Source of the DNA: Closterium sp. NIES-65
Taxonomy: Eukaryota > Streptophyta > Zygnematophyceae > Desmidiales > Closteriaceae
NCBI GenBank assembly: GCA_948144175.1
Contig: CANXME010000504.1
Coordinates: 1 to 64,000 of the forward strand
Direction of reading: 5' to 3'
DNA: 64,000 nucleotides
The position numbers and the translations under genes are program-made. Numbering within the stretch: the stretch's first letter is position 1; the number at the start of each line of letters is the position of its first letter. The notes below the pieces were generated by a model. It was not told where the DNA came from. It searched no databases and saw only the letters and a program-made list of their open reading frames with translations. Positions 1 through 11,502 of this stretch are shown one piece after another.

Positions 1-251
1 CCGCCGAGCCGCCCGACCGCCGACCGCCCAACAGCCGAGCCAGCCCAGCAGCCGAGCCGCCCGACATCCGAGCCGCTCAGCATTGTGCAGCCGAGCCGCC
101 CAGCAGCCGAGCCGCCCGACAGCCGAGTCGCCCAGCACCGTGCAGCCGAGCTGCCCGACCGCCGAGCCCGCCGAGCAGCCAGATCGCCCCCACCCTGCCT
201 GCCACTGCACTGCCCTGCCCCACTGGAACCACTCTGCTGCCTACTGCTGTT
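1..251 (+). repeat. 5' leader repeats of E1
   Basis: Non-coding leader built from degenerate copies of a GCCGAGCCGCC-like unit (about 11-14 bp). The same module sits just upstream of gag in A1, A2, A3 and A4 and upstream of the ORF in G. It ends shortly before the gag ATG at 252. Short open frames here are low-complexity artefacts. Confidence 0.75.
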
Positions 252-1586
252 ATGGCCTCCCCTAGCGTTCTCACCTTTGACGCTGAGGGTGGGGCAGTGG
301 ACTTTGAGGTCTGGGTAGATGATCTGCAGCTTTTCCTGCAGTGCGATAGGGCAGACGACCTCTCCCTGTTTGACCTCACTTTTGGTGCCTCCCCTGCCCC
401 TGCTGCTGATGCTGACGCCACTGTTCGCTCATAGTGGGCCACACGTGATGCTGCTGCTCGCCTTGCTGTGCGCCGCCACTTACGGACCACTGAGCGTGCA
501 CACTTTAGCCAGTAAAAGAGTGCTCAGACCTTGTACGACGCTGTAGTTGCACGCTACTCTTCCCCTGCCACTGCTGCACTAAGCCGCCTCATGCTACCGT
601 ACCTCTTCCCTGACCTTGCTGCCTTTCCCACAGTCGCTGACCTCATTACGCACCTCCGCACTAGTGACACTCGCTACCGCGCTGCGCTTCTACTGAGTTC
701 TGCGCCAAGAACCCCCCCCCCCCATGTACATCACCTCTACTACATAGTCACCCGGCTCCCTGACTCTCTTCGGGTAGTCAGGGACCACTTCCTCTCAGTC
801 TGCCCCACCACTCTCACCGTTGACCTCCTCGAGAAGGCCCTCCTAGCGATAGAGAAGAGCATAGTCGCTGTAGGAGCCTCTCGTGGTGACCCTCGCACCC
901 CCATCTTTGAGGCGTGTTCTCCCTCCCCCCTCTTGCCCTCTGTTGCCTCTGCTGCTGCGGTCGACCTCGTTGGTTTCGAGTCGGTCGGCGTTGCGTCTGC
1001 CCCGAGCGGGAGACGCCGCACCGGCAAGGGCAAGGGGGCAAGGGCACTGGAGGGGCTGGAGGGGGCGGTGGAGGTGGTGGTGGAGGCAGTGGAGGGAGTG
1101 GGGTTGGTGGTGGAGTGGTGCCGGGGGTGGCGGCAGCGGCGGCAGCAGTGGAGGCGGCGGAGGCGGTGGAGGTGGCGGAGGGAGCGGAGGTGGCGGAGGT
1201 AGTGGAGGAGGCGGAGGTGGAGGAGGCGGCGGAGGCGGCGGCGGCGGAGGCGGCGGTGGTGGAGCGAGTCACGACTCTGCGCAGAGGAGTGGCGCCGGTG
1301 GTGGTCAGCGCCTGCAGCAGCAGCGGAGTGGTGTGACCCTGTCCCCTCAGCAGCTTCGTGAGTGGTACACTTCACGCTAGCGCGGTGGGGGTTTTGGTCC
1401 TTGCTCTTACGTCCTCCGTATCGGCGACCGCACTGGTGGCCCGCACTCCACCGAGCACTGCTTTGGTCACCCGACGGACGCGTTGCGTCTCTAGTTCCCT
1501 GAGGCGTCAGAGATCCCTCGCTGGGGAGATCTGGCTAAGGCCGGGTTGCTATCTTTGATCTTGACTTTGATACTATCCTTGCTGCC
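252..1586 (+). pseudogene. gag of copia E1 (capsid, poly-Gly, zinc-finger-like region), broken
   Basis: Start ATG at 252 matches the gag start of the sister copies (protein begins MASPSVLTFDAEG). The N-terminal part is the capsid-like region; the middle (about 1040-1265) is a basic Gly/Lys stretch followed by dozens of glycine codons; the C-terminal part carries the LSPQQLREWY motif near 1345-1375. The frame is broken by TAG at 432-434, 1378-1380 and 1492-1494, each where sister copies read CAG (Gln), and by frameshifts, one next to the C-run at about 713-723. Part of the Cys/His segment is deleted near 1430 compared with A4. Gag packages the RNA in the cytoplasmic particle; this copy cannot make it. 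Confidence 0.85.
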
Positions 1587-3250
1587 ATGTATGCTGTTGA
1601 TAGTAGTGTTGCTGGTGATTGTTACCTGTGTGTACCGCCTGACCCGGGCATTGAGGCTGCTGCTCTAGGTGCTGGTGAGGCTGCTGCTCTAGGCGCTAGT
1701 GCGTCTGCTGCCCTAGGTGCCAGTGCGTCTGCCGCACAGGTGCTGGTGAGTCTGCTCTCTCAGGTACTACGTCGGCTCAGGCCTTCCACACCTTCACCCT
1801 GGACTCGGGTGCGTCCCGCTCCTTCTTTCGAGACCGCACCAGTCTTACGCCGCTTAGTCGGCCGTTTGCAGTCTCCCTGGCAGACCCTTCTGGGGTCCTG
1901 TCCTTGCTAGCTTCTCCACTGTCCTTCCGTGCCCTGCAGCCCCCTCTGGCACCCTGTCTGGTCTCTACCTCCCCTCGTTCTCTACGAACTTGGTGAGTGG
2001 AGCGGACCCTACAGGAGATCGAGGGAATGACCAGTTCACTACCTGCGAATTAGCGAGTGACCCACTGCACGTGTGCTTGGACAGGCCGACACTTGGCCAT
2101 GTTCACCCGTCGGCCAGGGTCGAGCCTGAACACCCTTACTGCTGAGTCTCCTCCTACTTGCTGAGTCTGCCTAGTAGCTGCGTCGAGTCAGGTGTTTGCT
2201 GCGGCGTCCAGGTCTAGTCCTGAGTCTGCCCCCTACTCGTGTCGTCTGCTGTCCCACCAGACTCTCCTTTGGCACCACCGCCTTGGTCACCCCTCCTTGC
2301 CTCGTCTCTGAGGCATGGCCTCCCGTGTCCTTGTCTCTGGTCTTCCTCGGTCTCTCCCTCCCCTTCCTCCGGGGCCTGGCCCTACCTCCGTCCCCTGCGT
2401 TGAGGGGCGACAGCGCGCCACCCCTCAATCCTCCGAGTTTCCACCGACAGAGGCTCCGCTGCAGACCCTACACATGGACGTGTGGGGGCCCAGCCCGCGT
2501 TAGTGGGCAGGGGCGAGAGCGGGTACTTTCTGCTGGTCGTTGACGACTACTCGCATTACACCACAGTCTTCCCCTTGCGCAGCAAGGGGACGTCACTGAG
2601 GTGTTTGATCGACTGATCCGCGCAGCTCGTCTCCAGCTCAGAGAGAGTTTCGGCTCGGACTTTCCTGTTCTGCGTCTGCACTCGGACAGAGGCGGGGAGT
2701 TTTCCTCTGCCCGTCTTGGAGCCTTGTGTCGTGCACAGGGCATCCGCCAGACCTTCACGCTTCCGGCCTCTCCACAAACAAAATGAGATTGCTAGAGCGC
2801 CGCATTGGCGATGGTCATGGAAGTCGCTCGTAGCGTCCATGATGCATGTGGCTGCCCCCCATTTTCTGTGGCCGTGTTGCGGTTCAGTACGCCACGCATC
2901 AGCTCAACCTTCAGCCCCGGGTCTCCTTGCCGAGAGACCTCCCACGCCTTGCGGTGGACAGGGAAGGTTGGCGATGCGTCTGCGTTTCGGGTCTGGGGAT
3001 CTCTGGCGTTTGTTCCGCGACTTGTCTGCGGACAAGCTGTCCCCCGGTGCTGTTCCTTGCGTCTTCCTTGGCTTCCCCCCTAACGCGCCTGGCTGGCAGT
3101 TTTACCACCCCACCATCGCGCTATGTTCTGTCCTCAGCCAGGACGTCACCTTTGACGAGGTCGGTGCCTTACTACCGTCTCTTTCCCTACCGCACGGCGC
3201 CCCCCCCCCCCCGCCGCCGCTCTTCCTTGCGCCAAGTCCTCGCCAGGTAG
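1587..3250 (+). pseudogene. protease and integrase of copia E1, broken
   Basis: The aspartic protease motif DSGAS is readable at about 1802-1816, followed by the usual SRSFFRDRT-like stretch in shifted frames. From about 2260 come the integrase zinc region (HHRLGH), the first catalytic Asp (HMDVWGP, near 2470), the second (HSDRGGEF, near 2680) and the region of the third residue (near 2790), where an insertion has shifted the frame. Several one-base indels separate the parts, for example near 2510 and 2780. It is clearly homologous to residues 220-700 of the intact protein encoded at 43587-48851. No functional product is possible. Confidence 0.85.
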
Positions 3251-4260
3251 AACCCCCTTCTCCTCAGGGTCCTGCCCCGTCAGGTGTGTCCAAGGTAGAC
3301 GCAGTCGAGCCTGTCGAGGTAGCTGTTGACTCTGGTGCTGCTAGAGGTGCTGAGCCTGCGGGTTCCGGGTCTGGGGGTGCTAGGTCTAGGGGTGCTGAGA
3401 CCAGGGGGTGCTGAGCCTGGGGGTGCTGAGTCTGGGGGTTGCTGAGACTGGGGGTGCTGAGCCTTGGGGGTGCGGAGTCTTGGGGGCGCTGGGTCTGCTC
3501 GTGTGGCCGCCGGCGGTGCTTCGTCGAGGCGGGAGCCGCTCTCTCCACAAGAGCTACCCGAGTGGTTCGCCCGCCACTGGAGACGTGCTGCTCAGTCTGG
3601 GGGTGCTGCAGGAGCTACTGGAGTTGGTCCTACTGGAGCTGCTGTCCTTGCTGGTGCTGCTCGGAGGTGGAGCTGCTGGGGGGTGTTGGCGCTGGTGTTT
3701 CTACTGTTGCTGGATGCGTCTTGGGGTGCTGCTGAGGGCTGCTGGTGCTTGACGGTCCCTATTGGAGTTGGTGCTGGCTGGAGCTGGAGCTGCTTGGGGC
3801 TGCTGGCGCTGGTGCTGCCACTGGGGGTACTGTGCCGTCCTTGCTTGTTCTGGAGGCGCTAAGCGGCCGAGGGCCGTACTTCGTTTCCGCTCCTGGAGCA
3901 GGTTCTTGGTCTCCCGCCCTCTCCTGGTCCTGCTCCTCCCTTAGAGTGTTCACAGCCTGTCCAGTCGCAATCACAGTTACAGCCTGCCTCCCCGCTATCT
4001 GCTCCTTCTCCCTACACTGGTCCTACTGGAGGTCTTGCTGAGCATCGTGAGCCCGCGTCTCGTCCTGCGTCGCCTGTTTGTGCTGCTCGCACTAGTCGTC
4101 GTGCTACGCGTCCGCGTCCTTCTGCGGTCCCCGGCACACACCAGATTGGCACTGTGTCCTTCCACTGCTCCTCGGCGTGTCCCGTTGCCGTCTCGAGCGC
4201 AGTCCTCTCTTCCTTCTCTTGCTGACCCGGAGTCTGACTCCCTTCGTGCTGCTAGTCCTT
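3251..4260 (+). pseudogene. integrase-RT linker of E1, GAEPGG-type repeats, frameshifted
   Basis: Low-complexity region between integrase and RT. It contains runs of a 15-bp unit coding for Gly-Ala-Glu-Pro/Ser-Gly (about 3340-3480), one copy of the REPLSPQELREW-like motif (about 3530-3570), then Gly/Ala/Val-rich and Pro/Ser-rich stretches leading to RT. Frameshifts occur within the repeats. The region matches the linker of G, A1, A3, A4 and F. It looks like a disordered spacer; no catalytic motif is visible. Confidence 0.7.
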
Positions 4261-5979
4261 CGGTCACGGCGCCTTCTTGCTACTGTTGACACTGACCCTT
4301 CCTTTGAGTCCACTGCTGTGTCTGCCCTAGTTGTTGAGCTTGTCGACTTCGCTGCTCGCTGTCGTCTAGACTACGCTGCCAGTCTTGTTGCTGAGTCTGA
4401 GTCTGTCTTTCCTCCGTCCGTCGGGGGTGAGTGTGCTCTTAGCACGGACGTCCTTGACGACAGGCAGGAGGAGTTCCAGTGCTTTGCTGCTGCTTTGCCC
4501 CATCATGTGTCCACGCTGATTGCCCCTGAGGGAGACCCGGATGCACCAGACATCCCGACTCCTCGATCGTACGCTGAGGCGATCGAGGGTCCCTACTCCT
4601 CACAGTGGCAGTCAGCCATGGACGCAGAGATGGCTTCGTGGAAGTCCACAGGCACCTACGTCGACGAAGTTCCCCGACCTGAGGCGAACATCGTCAGTGG
4701 CATGTGGATTTTCAGGGTGAAGCGGCCGCCGGGTTCTCCGCCTGTCTTCAAGGCGCGTTAGGGCAGCCTGCACGAGGAGATCTGGTTGCGCCGCCCTCCT
4801 GGCTTCACTGGGTCGTTTCCTCCTAATACCCAGTGGAGCCTCCGGCGGCCAGTCTACGGTCTCCGCCAGGTGCCCCGCGAGTGGCACGACACACGGAGGA
4901 CTACACTTGCGGCTCTTGGGTTTGCTCCTTCTATAGCCGACCCGTCGCTGTTTATGCGCACCGACACTTCTTTGCCGCCGTTCTACATCCTCATGTACGT
5001 CGACGACTTGGTCTTTGCCACTGCTGACACTGCTGGACTCGCCCACGTGAAGTCCGAGCTGCAGAAGAGACACACGTGCACAGACCTGGGTGAACTGCGC
5101 AGCTACCTTGGCTTGCAGATCACCCGGGACAGAGCACAGCACACCATTACCCTGACTCAGTCACACATGGTGCAGCAGGTCCTTCAGCGCTTCGGCTTCA
5201 CGTACTCCTCGCCTCAGGCCACTCCTCTGTCTACTCGCCACTCGCTCTCAACTCTGCCTTCGGATGAGTCCGTAGAGTCGAGTGGCCCGTACCTAGAGCT
5301 TGTTGGCTGCCTCATGTACCTGATGACCTGCACACGACCTGACCTTGCATACCCTCTTAGCATCTTGGCACGCTATATTGCTCCTGGGAGACACAGACCA
5401 GAGCACATGGCTGCAGCGAAGAGGGTGTTGCGCTACGTGTGCAGTACGTCCGGCATGGGGCTAGTGCTTGGAGGGCGACGTCGAGTAGTCCTCACAGGTC
5501 ACGCTGACGCTTCTTGGGCTGAAGACCAGGCTCTGCAGCGGTCGTCACAGGGTTACACCTTCAGCCTTGGCTCCGGCTCTGTTTCGTGGCGGTCTACCCG
5601 CTCGTCTTCTGTTCTGAGCTCCAGTTGTGAGGTTGAGATCTACGCAGGGGCCATGGCTGCACATGAGCTACGCTGGCTCACCTACTTGCTGACTGACCTC
5701 GGAGAGCCGCCTCGTTCTCCTCCAGTTCTGTATGTAGACAACAAGGCCATGCTGGCCTTGTGTCGGGAGCACAGACTGGAGCACAGAACGAAGCACATTG
5801 CTCTCCGCTACTTCCTGGCTCGTGAGCTGCAGCAGCGTGGTCAGCTCCGTCTCACCTACGTGGCCTCTGAGGCCAACACTGCTGATATCTTCACCAAGGC
5901 CCTTCCGCCTTGTGATCATCAGCGCTTTTGTACTTTACTAGGTCTTGTGCCTACCCGGCCTCACTTGCTCACTTCTTGA
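4261..5979 (+). pseudogene. reverse transcriptase and RNase H of copia E1, internal deletion
   Basis: The frame entering RT (DPSFES, MDAEMASWKSTGTYV, MWIFRVKR) runs to a TAG at 4759-4761. Here about 155 bp are missing relative to G, removing the start of the RT palm (from the ARYVARGF region to FLQ). The frame then reopens and continues to TGA at 5977-5979. RT motif YVDD is intact near 4999. RNase H keeps TGHADASW, the acidic segment SSCEVEIYAGAM, and YVDNKAM. Loss of the palm start makes the enzyme non-functional even though the rest is open for about 400 codons. Confidence 0.88.
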
Positions 5980-6174
5980 TCTTTTTTGTACTGTACTCTT
6001 TCTATACCTGCACTTGCTTGTTTACCTTTATATATATATGACCTTGCATGTGAACTGGCCTTGTGGCCTTACTCTTGTGCTCGTACTGTGTGGTGACTTT
6101 GTGATCCACCCTGAGCTTGCTTTGCTTTGCTTTGCTTGACTGGTCTTGTGACCACTTGTTCTCCCCCACTTTTC

Positions 6175-6185
6175 CTATGGGGGTG
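6175..6185 (+). promoter_or_regulatory. polypurine tract of E1
   Basis: The purine-rich string CTATGGGGGTG directly abuts the 3' LTR. It is the expected plus-strand priming site. The same string ends A3, A1, A2, G, NA1 and NA3, and a variant (GGAGGTG) ends NA2. Confidence 0.75.
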
Positions 6186-6316
6186 TGTTAGAATATTATA
6201 GCTTATACGTTTGTGTAGGCTGTAGTGGGGTAGCCCATAAGGGGTACAACCCAATTAGGGTTAGTACTTGTACCCAACTCTTTCAAAGTTCATTTATCCA
6301 TTCTCACTTCTCGTCA
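6186..6316 (+). repeat. 3' LTR of copia E1
   Basis: A 131-bp LTR starting TGTTAGAATATTATAGC and ending CTTCTCGTCA (TG...CA). It matches the LTRs of A1, A2, A3 and A4. The right flank GCGCC is where sequence of copia D resumes. Confidence 0.88.
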
Positions 6317-6341
6317 GCGCCAATGCTGGTCACTCCCCACT

Positions 6342-7500
6342 ATGAGGTTGCTCCCTAGCTTGCTGCAGGCGAAGGCGATGTCCGGCCTCATCGTCGTCGA
6401 TGCGAGCTGTAGTGAACCGACCTTTCGCCGGTACTCATCCTCCTGGCGCTCCTGTGCCTCGTCGTCGTCGAAAGTGAGCTCTGACGTAGGCGTCGACCGG
6501 GACCGACGTCTTTGGGGTACACCCCGTCTGATCCTCTTCGAGGAACCACCTACTTAGCTTGTCGGCGTAGCTGTGCTGGTCCAGCCACAGCTTCTGTGCC
6601 GACCTGTCGCGCACGATCTCCAGCCCGAGGTACTTCTGCACCGGCAAGATCTCCCGCAGCTTAAAGGCGGCCTCCAGCAGCTCCTTTTGCACCTTTAGCA
6701 TCGCTGCACTGTTGCTGGTGGCTAGCAGGTCGTCGACGTAGACTAGCACCCAGTAGGCAACGCCATCCCTGTCACATGATCAAATTTCCACTCGAGAATG
6801 TCGCACTAAAGGTGAGTACAAGGTATATTTTTACTCAAAAATACATAGAAACAACAGATAATCCGAACCTTCGGGAACACGTTCTTCTGGAATAGATAAT
6901 CACAAGTGCGCATAAGCACGCAAGCCCATTGGCACTTCGGATTATGCCAAGATTACGCCTTGTACACCATTGTCGGTGCTGTCGGTGCCGTATAATGTAA
7001 ATGTCGGTGCCGAAAATAGAATAGAAGTCCGATTGAGGTGAAATAATGTGCAAATGAAAGAGGAAAATAAGGAGAATAAGATGGAGTAAAATTTTGGAAA
7101 TGAGAAATATGTCGAACGTCGGCGTACTCTCACAATCCCCGCCGACCTTGAAGTAGAGTGTTGTGTCGACCTGGCTCTTCTTCCAGCCTGTACTTAGCAG
7201 CGCACCGTCGAGAGCCCTGTACCAAAGCAGTGGCGACTGCTTCAGCCTGTAGAGACTCTTCAGTAGCTTGCACACCTGGCCGAACCTATCATTGAAGTTG
7301 TCCGGCAAGTACATGTACATCACCCGGTCGAACTTGCTTTGTAGGAAGGCTTTCTTCATGTCGAGCTGGATCAGGCTGAGATCGAGGACAGCGACGATGG
7401 TGAGGAAGATCCTCATAGTAACGTAGCTGCTCATCGGCGCATACGTCTCGTTGGGTCGACTTTGTTGACGAGACTATCGCCCGCATGGCCACCACCTCCG
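6342..7500 (-). pseudogene. reverse transcriptase of copia D, split by a solo LTR
   Basis: Minus-strand frames give typical copia RT: QLDMKKAFLQSKF, KLLKSLYRLKQSPLLWY, then after the solo LTR at 6770-7134 VLVYVDDLLATSNS and KYLGLEIVRDRSAQK. The catalytic YVDD is intact. The two halves rejoin in frame when the LTR and one copy of its 5-bp duplication are removed. The fingers part upstream (7434-7500) is frameshifted, and the end near 6317-6435 is degraded. Confidence 0.8.
6770..7134 (-). repeat. solo LTR inserted in the RT gene of D
   Basis: A 365-bp AT-rich block. On the minus strand it begins TGTGAGAGTACGCC and ends CATGTGACA, and it is flanked by exact 5-bp repeats ATCCC (6765-6769 and 7135-7139). 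These are the hallmarks of an LTR left alone after LTR-LTR recombination. Its first 12 bases equal those of the chromovirus LTR at 17973 and 40520, and its length (365) is close to theirs (367/368), suggesting a related gypsy family; the interior differs. Confidence 0.85.
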
Positions 7501-7522
7501 TCGTGGGAGACGTCGACTTCGC

Positions 7523-7980
7523 TTAGCAAGGATGCAGATTGGCACAAAGGACCCGACTGGTGTAGGACGCCCGACCAAGGATGTCCCCTACCGAAGTGAT
7601 GAGCAACATTCCGTCTTCGTCCTCCTTCAGCTTCACATCGTTCTCTTTGAGCTGGTCAGCCGACAGCAGATTCGCGTTTACGCCCGGGACGTAGAGCACG
7701 TCGGGGATCAGCACCTGCTTCCCGGCCTCCCCTCGCAAGGCGACCATGCCTCGGCCTTGTACGTTTTGTAGCGCTCCATTGAAGCCGCACACGTGCTTGA
7801 CGTCGCCGCTCGGCTGCAGGTTGACGAAGACCTCCTTCGCCCCCATTAGGTGATGCGAGTAGCCGCTGTTGAGCAGAACTACTGCTGGGTTTGCCTATAC
7901 AGCCGCCGCCATCACCAGGAAATCCTCGCCGGCCTCCGGTGCCAGCGAGATGGTCGGCTCCACGACGCCGACCAGCAAGC
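7523..7980 (-). pseudogene. protease-to-integrase segment of copia D
   Basis: The minus-strand frame contains GRGMVALRGE and VLIPDVLYVPGVNANLLSAD, the conserved stretch that follows the copia aspartic protease. Upstream (7856-7980) the protease active-site part is recognisable only in shifted frames (DSGYSHHL-like). The segment ends at 7523 close to RT sequence, with no integrase between. Confidence 0.65.
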
Positions 7981-8016
7981 ACGCCGCCTCCTTGTCATCT
8001 CGCCCTTTGCCGCTTG

Positions 8017-9071
8017 CTAAGGAGTCGGTGTCCTTCGCCAAGGTCGACGACTTGGTCGACTGCTTCTTCCTGTGCGGCTTGCTCCCCTGGAAAGGGCGAC
8101 GCCCGGCCGACCTCCCTCGGCCACCCTTGGCGTCGTCGTCGGAGTCACTGCGGTCGGGGCACTCGAAGGAGAGATGGTCAGGTTCGCCGCACAGCCAGCA
8201 CTCCCGACGTTGACTTCCTCCTCCACGACTGCACTCCTTAGCCGATGCTTGTCGGCGTCCTTTGTCGGTCTCCCGCCACTGTTCGCACTGCCACTAGATT
8301 GCTCAAGCTGCCCCGATCGGGTTCCCTGCTTCACTGAGGCTAAATATTTTGCCTGCGGAAGGAACTCTAAGGACCGCTCGGCCTCCTGCATCGCCTCGTC
8401 CCGCAGGATGTACGAGGTTAGGGAGTCCTCGTTGAGTGTCGCCCGCGTGCTCGGCACCACCGACAGCTGCTTCAACAGGTTGTAGCTGTTTGGGAGCCCC
8501 TTCAGGAAGTGCGTCGAGTACTGCATGATGGACATCATCATGGTCACCGTGCCTGGTTGCAGTAGTCGGTCGATGTCTCCTGGTCGCCCATCAGCAGATG
8601 CATCATCTGCTTCTCGAGCTGGCCGACATACACGTCGTCGGTGGCCTGTTACGTTGATTCAATGAAGTGCCACACCTAGTGGCCGGCGTCCAAGTAGTCC
8701 CTGCATAGCTTCAGGGCGATCTGCATGCCCGGTGAGCAGCACCGCAAGATGACCATGAAAGGAAGCAGCTGCACAACGCAAAACTCCGTTCGCAGGTCTG
8801 GGTAGTTCTCTGACGGCGTTGCCACGGTGCCCCTGGAGAAGCCGATCAGCGCGGCCGTCTCCAGCTGGGGCTCAAAGCCTTCCTTCCACGTGAGTATGTT
8901 GGGGCGGCCGGCGAGTAGGGGGGTGACCAAGATCCTGTTCGGCGTGAATTTGAAGTAGTCGTAGCTGGTGATATCCCTCCCACAGTCACATGGGTCGTCG
9001 ACATCGACGACAAACCGCTTCGTCAACCTCCGACGTCGCCTTATGAGGAGCCTGCAGCCGCCAACAACCAT
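8017..9071 (-). pseudogene. gag of copia D with zinc knuckle
   Basis: Minus-strand fragments: the N-terminal part 8676-9071 (motifs ILTWKEGFEPQLE and CRDYLDAGH) and the C-terminal part 8017-8547 (QYSTHFLKGLPNSYNLLKQL). This is the usual copia gag layout. A canonical CCHC knuckle, CWLCGEPDHLSFEC, can be read at about 8160-8200 in a neighbouring frame, so a frameshift lies upstream of it. The gag start is separated by the A3 insertion at 9077. Confidence 0.72.
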
Positions 9072-9076
9072 ATCCC

Positions 9077-9209
9077 TGTGAAGATTGGAACGAGAGAATG
9101 GTTGAACTATGAAACAGTTGGGTACAAGTACTAACCCTAATTGGGTTGTACCCCTTATGGGCTACCCCACTACAGCCTACACAAATGTATAAGCTATAAT
9201 GTTCTGACA
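9077..9209 (-). repeat. 3' LTR of A3
   Basis: 133 bp, on the minus strand TGTCAGAACATT...CTTCACA. It is preceded (minus strand) by the polypurine tract at 9210-9219. TSD ATCCC lies at 9072-9076. Confidence 0.9.
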
Positions 9210-9408
9210 CACCCCCATAGGCAAAGTGGGGGAGAACAAGTGGTCACATGACCAGTCAAGCAAAGCAAAGCAAGCTCAGGGTGGATCACAAAGTCACCAC
9301 ACAGTCCGAGCACAAGAGTAAGGCCACAAGGCTAGTTCACAAGCAAGGTCATATATGTAAAGGTAAACAAGCAAGTGCAGGTATAGAAAGAGTACAGTAC
9401 AAACAAGA

Positions 9409-11502
9409 TCAAGAAGTGAGCAAGTGAGGCCAGGTAGGCACAAGACCTAGCAAAGTACAAAAGCGCTGATGATCACAAGGCGGAAGGGCCTTGGTGAAGA
9501 TATCAGCAGTGTTGGCCTCAGAGGCCACGTAGGTGAGGCGGAGATGACCACGCTGCAGCAGCTCACGAGCCACGAAGTAGCGGAGAGCAATGTGCTTCGT
9601 TCTGTGCTCCAGTCTGTGCTCCCGACATAAGGCCAACATGGACTTGTTGTCTACGTACAGAACTGGAGGAGAACGAGGCGGCTCTCCTAGGTCAGTCAGC
9701 AGGTAGGTGAGCCAGCGTAGCTCCTGTGCAGCCATGGCCCCTGCGTAGATCTCAGCCTCACAGCTGGAGCTGAGAACAGAAGACGAGCGGGTAGATCGCC
9801 ACGAAACAGAGCCGGAGCCAAGGCTGAAGGTGTAACCCTGTGACGACCGCTGCAGAGCCTAGTCGTCAGCCCAAGAAGCGTCTGCGTGACCTGTGAGGAC
9901 CACTCGACGTCGCCCTCCAAGCACTAGCCCCATGCCCGACGTACTGCACACGTAGCGCAACACCCTCTTCGCTGCAGCCATGTGCTCTGGTCGCTGTCTC
10001 CGAGGAGCAACATAGCGTGCCAAGATGCGAAGAGGGTATGCAAGGTCAGGTCGTGTGCAGGTCATCAAGTACATGAGGCAGCCAACAAGCTCTCGGTACG
10101 GGCCACTCGGCTCTACGGACTCATCCGAAGGCAGAGCTGAGAGCGAGTGGCGAGTAGACAGAGGAGTGGCCTTAGGCGAGGAGTACGTGAAGCCGAAGCG
10201 CTGAAGGACCTGCTGCACCATGTGTGACTGAGTTAGGGTAATGGTGCGCTGTGCTCTGTCCCGGGTGATCTGCAAGCCAAGGTAGCTGCGCAGTTCACCC
10301 AGGTCTGTGCACGTGTGTCTCTTCTGCAGCTCGGACTTCACGTGGGCGAGTCCAGCAGTGTCAGCAGTGGCAAAGACCAAGTCATAGACGTACACGAGGA
10401 TGTAGAACGGCGGCAAAGAGGTGTCGGTGCGCAGAAACAGCGAAGGGTCGGCTGTAGAAGGAGCAAACCCAAGAGCCAAAAGTGTAGTACTCAGTGTGTC
10501 GTGCCACTCACGGGGCGCCTGGCGGAGACCGTAGATTGGCCGCCGGAGGCTCCACTAAGAACCAGGAGGAAACGACCCAGTGAAGCCAGGTGGGCAGCGC
10601 AGCCAGATCTCCTCGTGCAGGCTGCCCTACAGGAAAGCTGTGCTGAAGTCAAGAGAGTGAAGCTCATTGTCGCGCAGAGCGGCTATGTGCAGCAGCATCC
10701 GAAGAGTGGTAATCTTCGAGGTGGGAGAGAAGGTCTGAAAGTAGTCAACTCCCTGCCGCTGACTGAAGCCTCGAGCCACGTAACGCGCCTTGAAGACAGG
10801 CGGAGAACCCTTCGGCCGCTTCACCCTGAAAATCCACGTGCCACTAACGATGTTCGCCCCACGTGGGGGAACCTCGTCGACGTAGGTGCCTGTGGACTTC
10901 CAGGAAGCCATCTTTGCGTCCATGGCTGACTGCCACTGTGAGGAGTAGGGACCCTCGATCGCCTCAGCGTACGATCGAGGAGTCGGGATGTCTGGTGCAT
11001 CCGGGTCTCCCTCAGGGGCAATCAGCGTGGACACGAGATGGGGCAAAGCAGCAGCAAAACACTGGAACTCCTCCTGCCTGTCCTCAAAGACGTCCGTGCT
11101 AAGAACACACTCACCCCCGACGGACGGAGGACAGATAGACTCAGACTCAGCAACAAGACTAGCAGCGTAGTCTAGACGACAGCGAGCAGCAAAGTTGACA
11201 AGCTCAGCAACCAAGGCAAACGCAGCTGTGGACTCAAAGGAAGGGTCAGTGTCAACAGTAGCAAGAAGGCGCATGACCGAAGGAATAGCAGCACGAAGGG
11301 AGTCAGTCTCCGGGTCAGCAAGAGTAGGAAGAGAGGACTCTGGAGGAGACGGCAACGGGACACGCAGAGGAGCAGTGGAAGGACTCAGTGCCATCTGGTG
11401 TGTCGGGGACCGCAGGAGGACGCCGACGCGTAGCACGATGACTAGTGCGAGCAGCACGAACAGGCGACGCAGGACGAGACGCGGGCTCACGACGCTCAGC
11501 AA
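9409..11502 (-). pseudogene. reverse transcriptase-RNase H of A3, catalytic residue and Gln codons lost
   Basis: Minus-strand frame with the RT entry region (10627-11502), palm/thumb and RNase H start (9859-10479), and RNase H end (9409-9735, ending TGA). TAG stops at 10627-10629, 10555-10557 and 9859-9861 each replace a CAG that is intact in G. The RT motif reads YVYD near 10381-10392 instead of YVDD, so the second metal-binding Asp region is mutated. RNase H keeps ADASW and YVDNKSM. One frameshift lies between 10480 and 10560. The enzyme is dead. Confidence 0.88.

Larger units (their letters stand above)
1..6316 (+). mobile_element. Ty1/copia element E1, 5' LTR outside window, decayed
   Basis: A plus-strand copia retrotransposon whose 5' LTR lies left of the window. 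In order it shows a GC-rich leader, gag, protease, integrase, a low-complexity linker, reverse transcriptase and RNase H, then a polypurine tract and a 131-bp 3' LTR. This order (integrase before RT) defines Ty1/copia. The coding part is broken by stops, frameshifts and an internal deletion, so the copy is dead. It is the same family as A1-A4 (very similar LTR, leader and protein). It ends in the minus-strand copia D, so it inserted into D; the TSD cannot be checked because the left end is missing. Confidence 0.9.
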
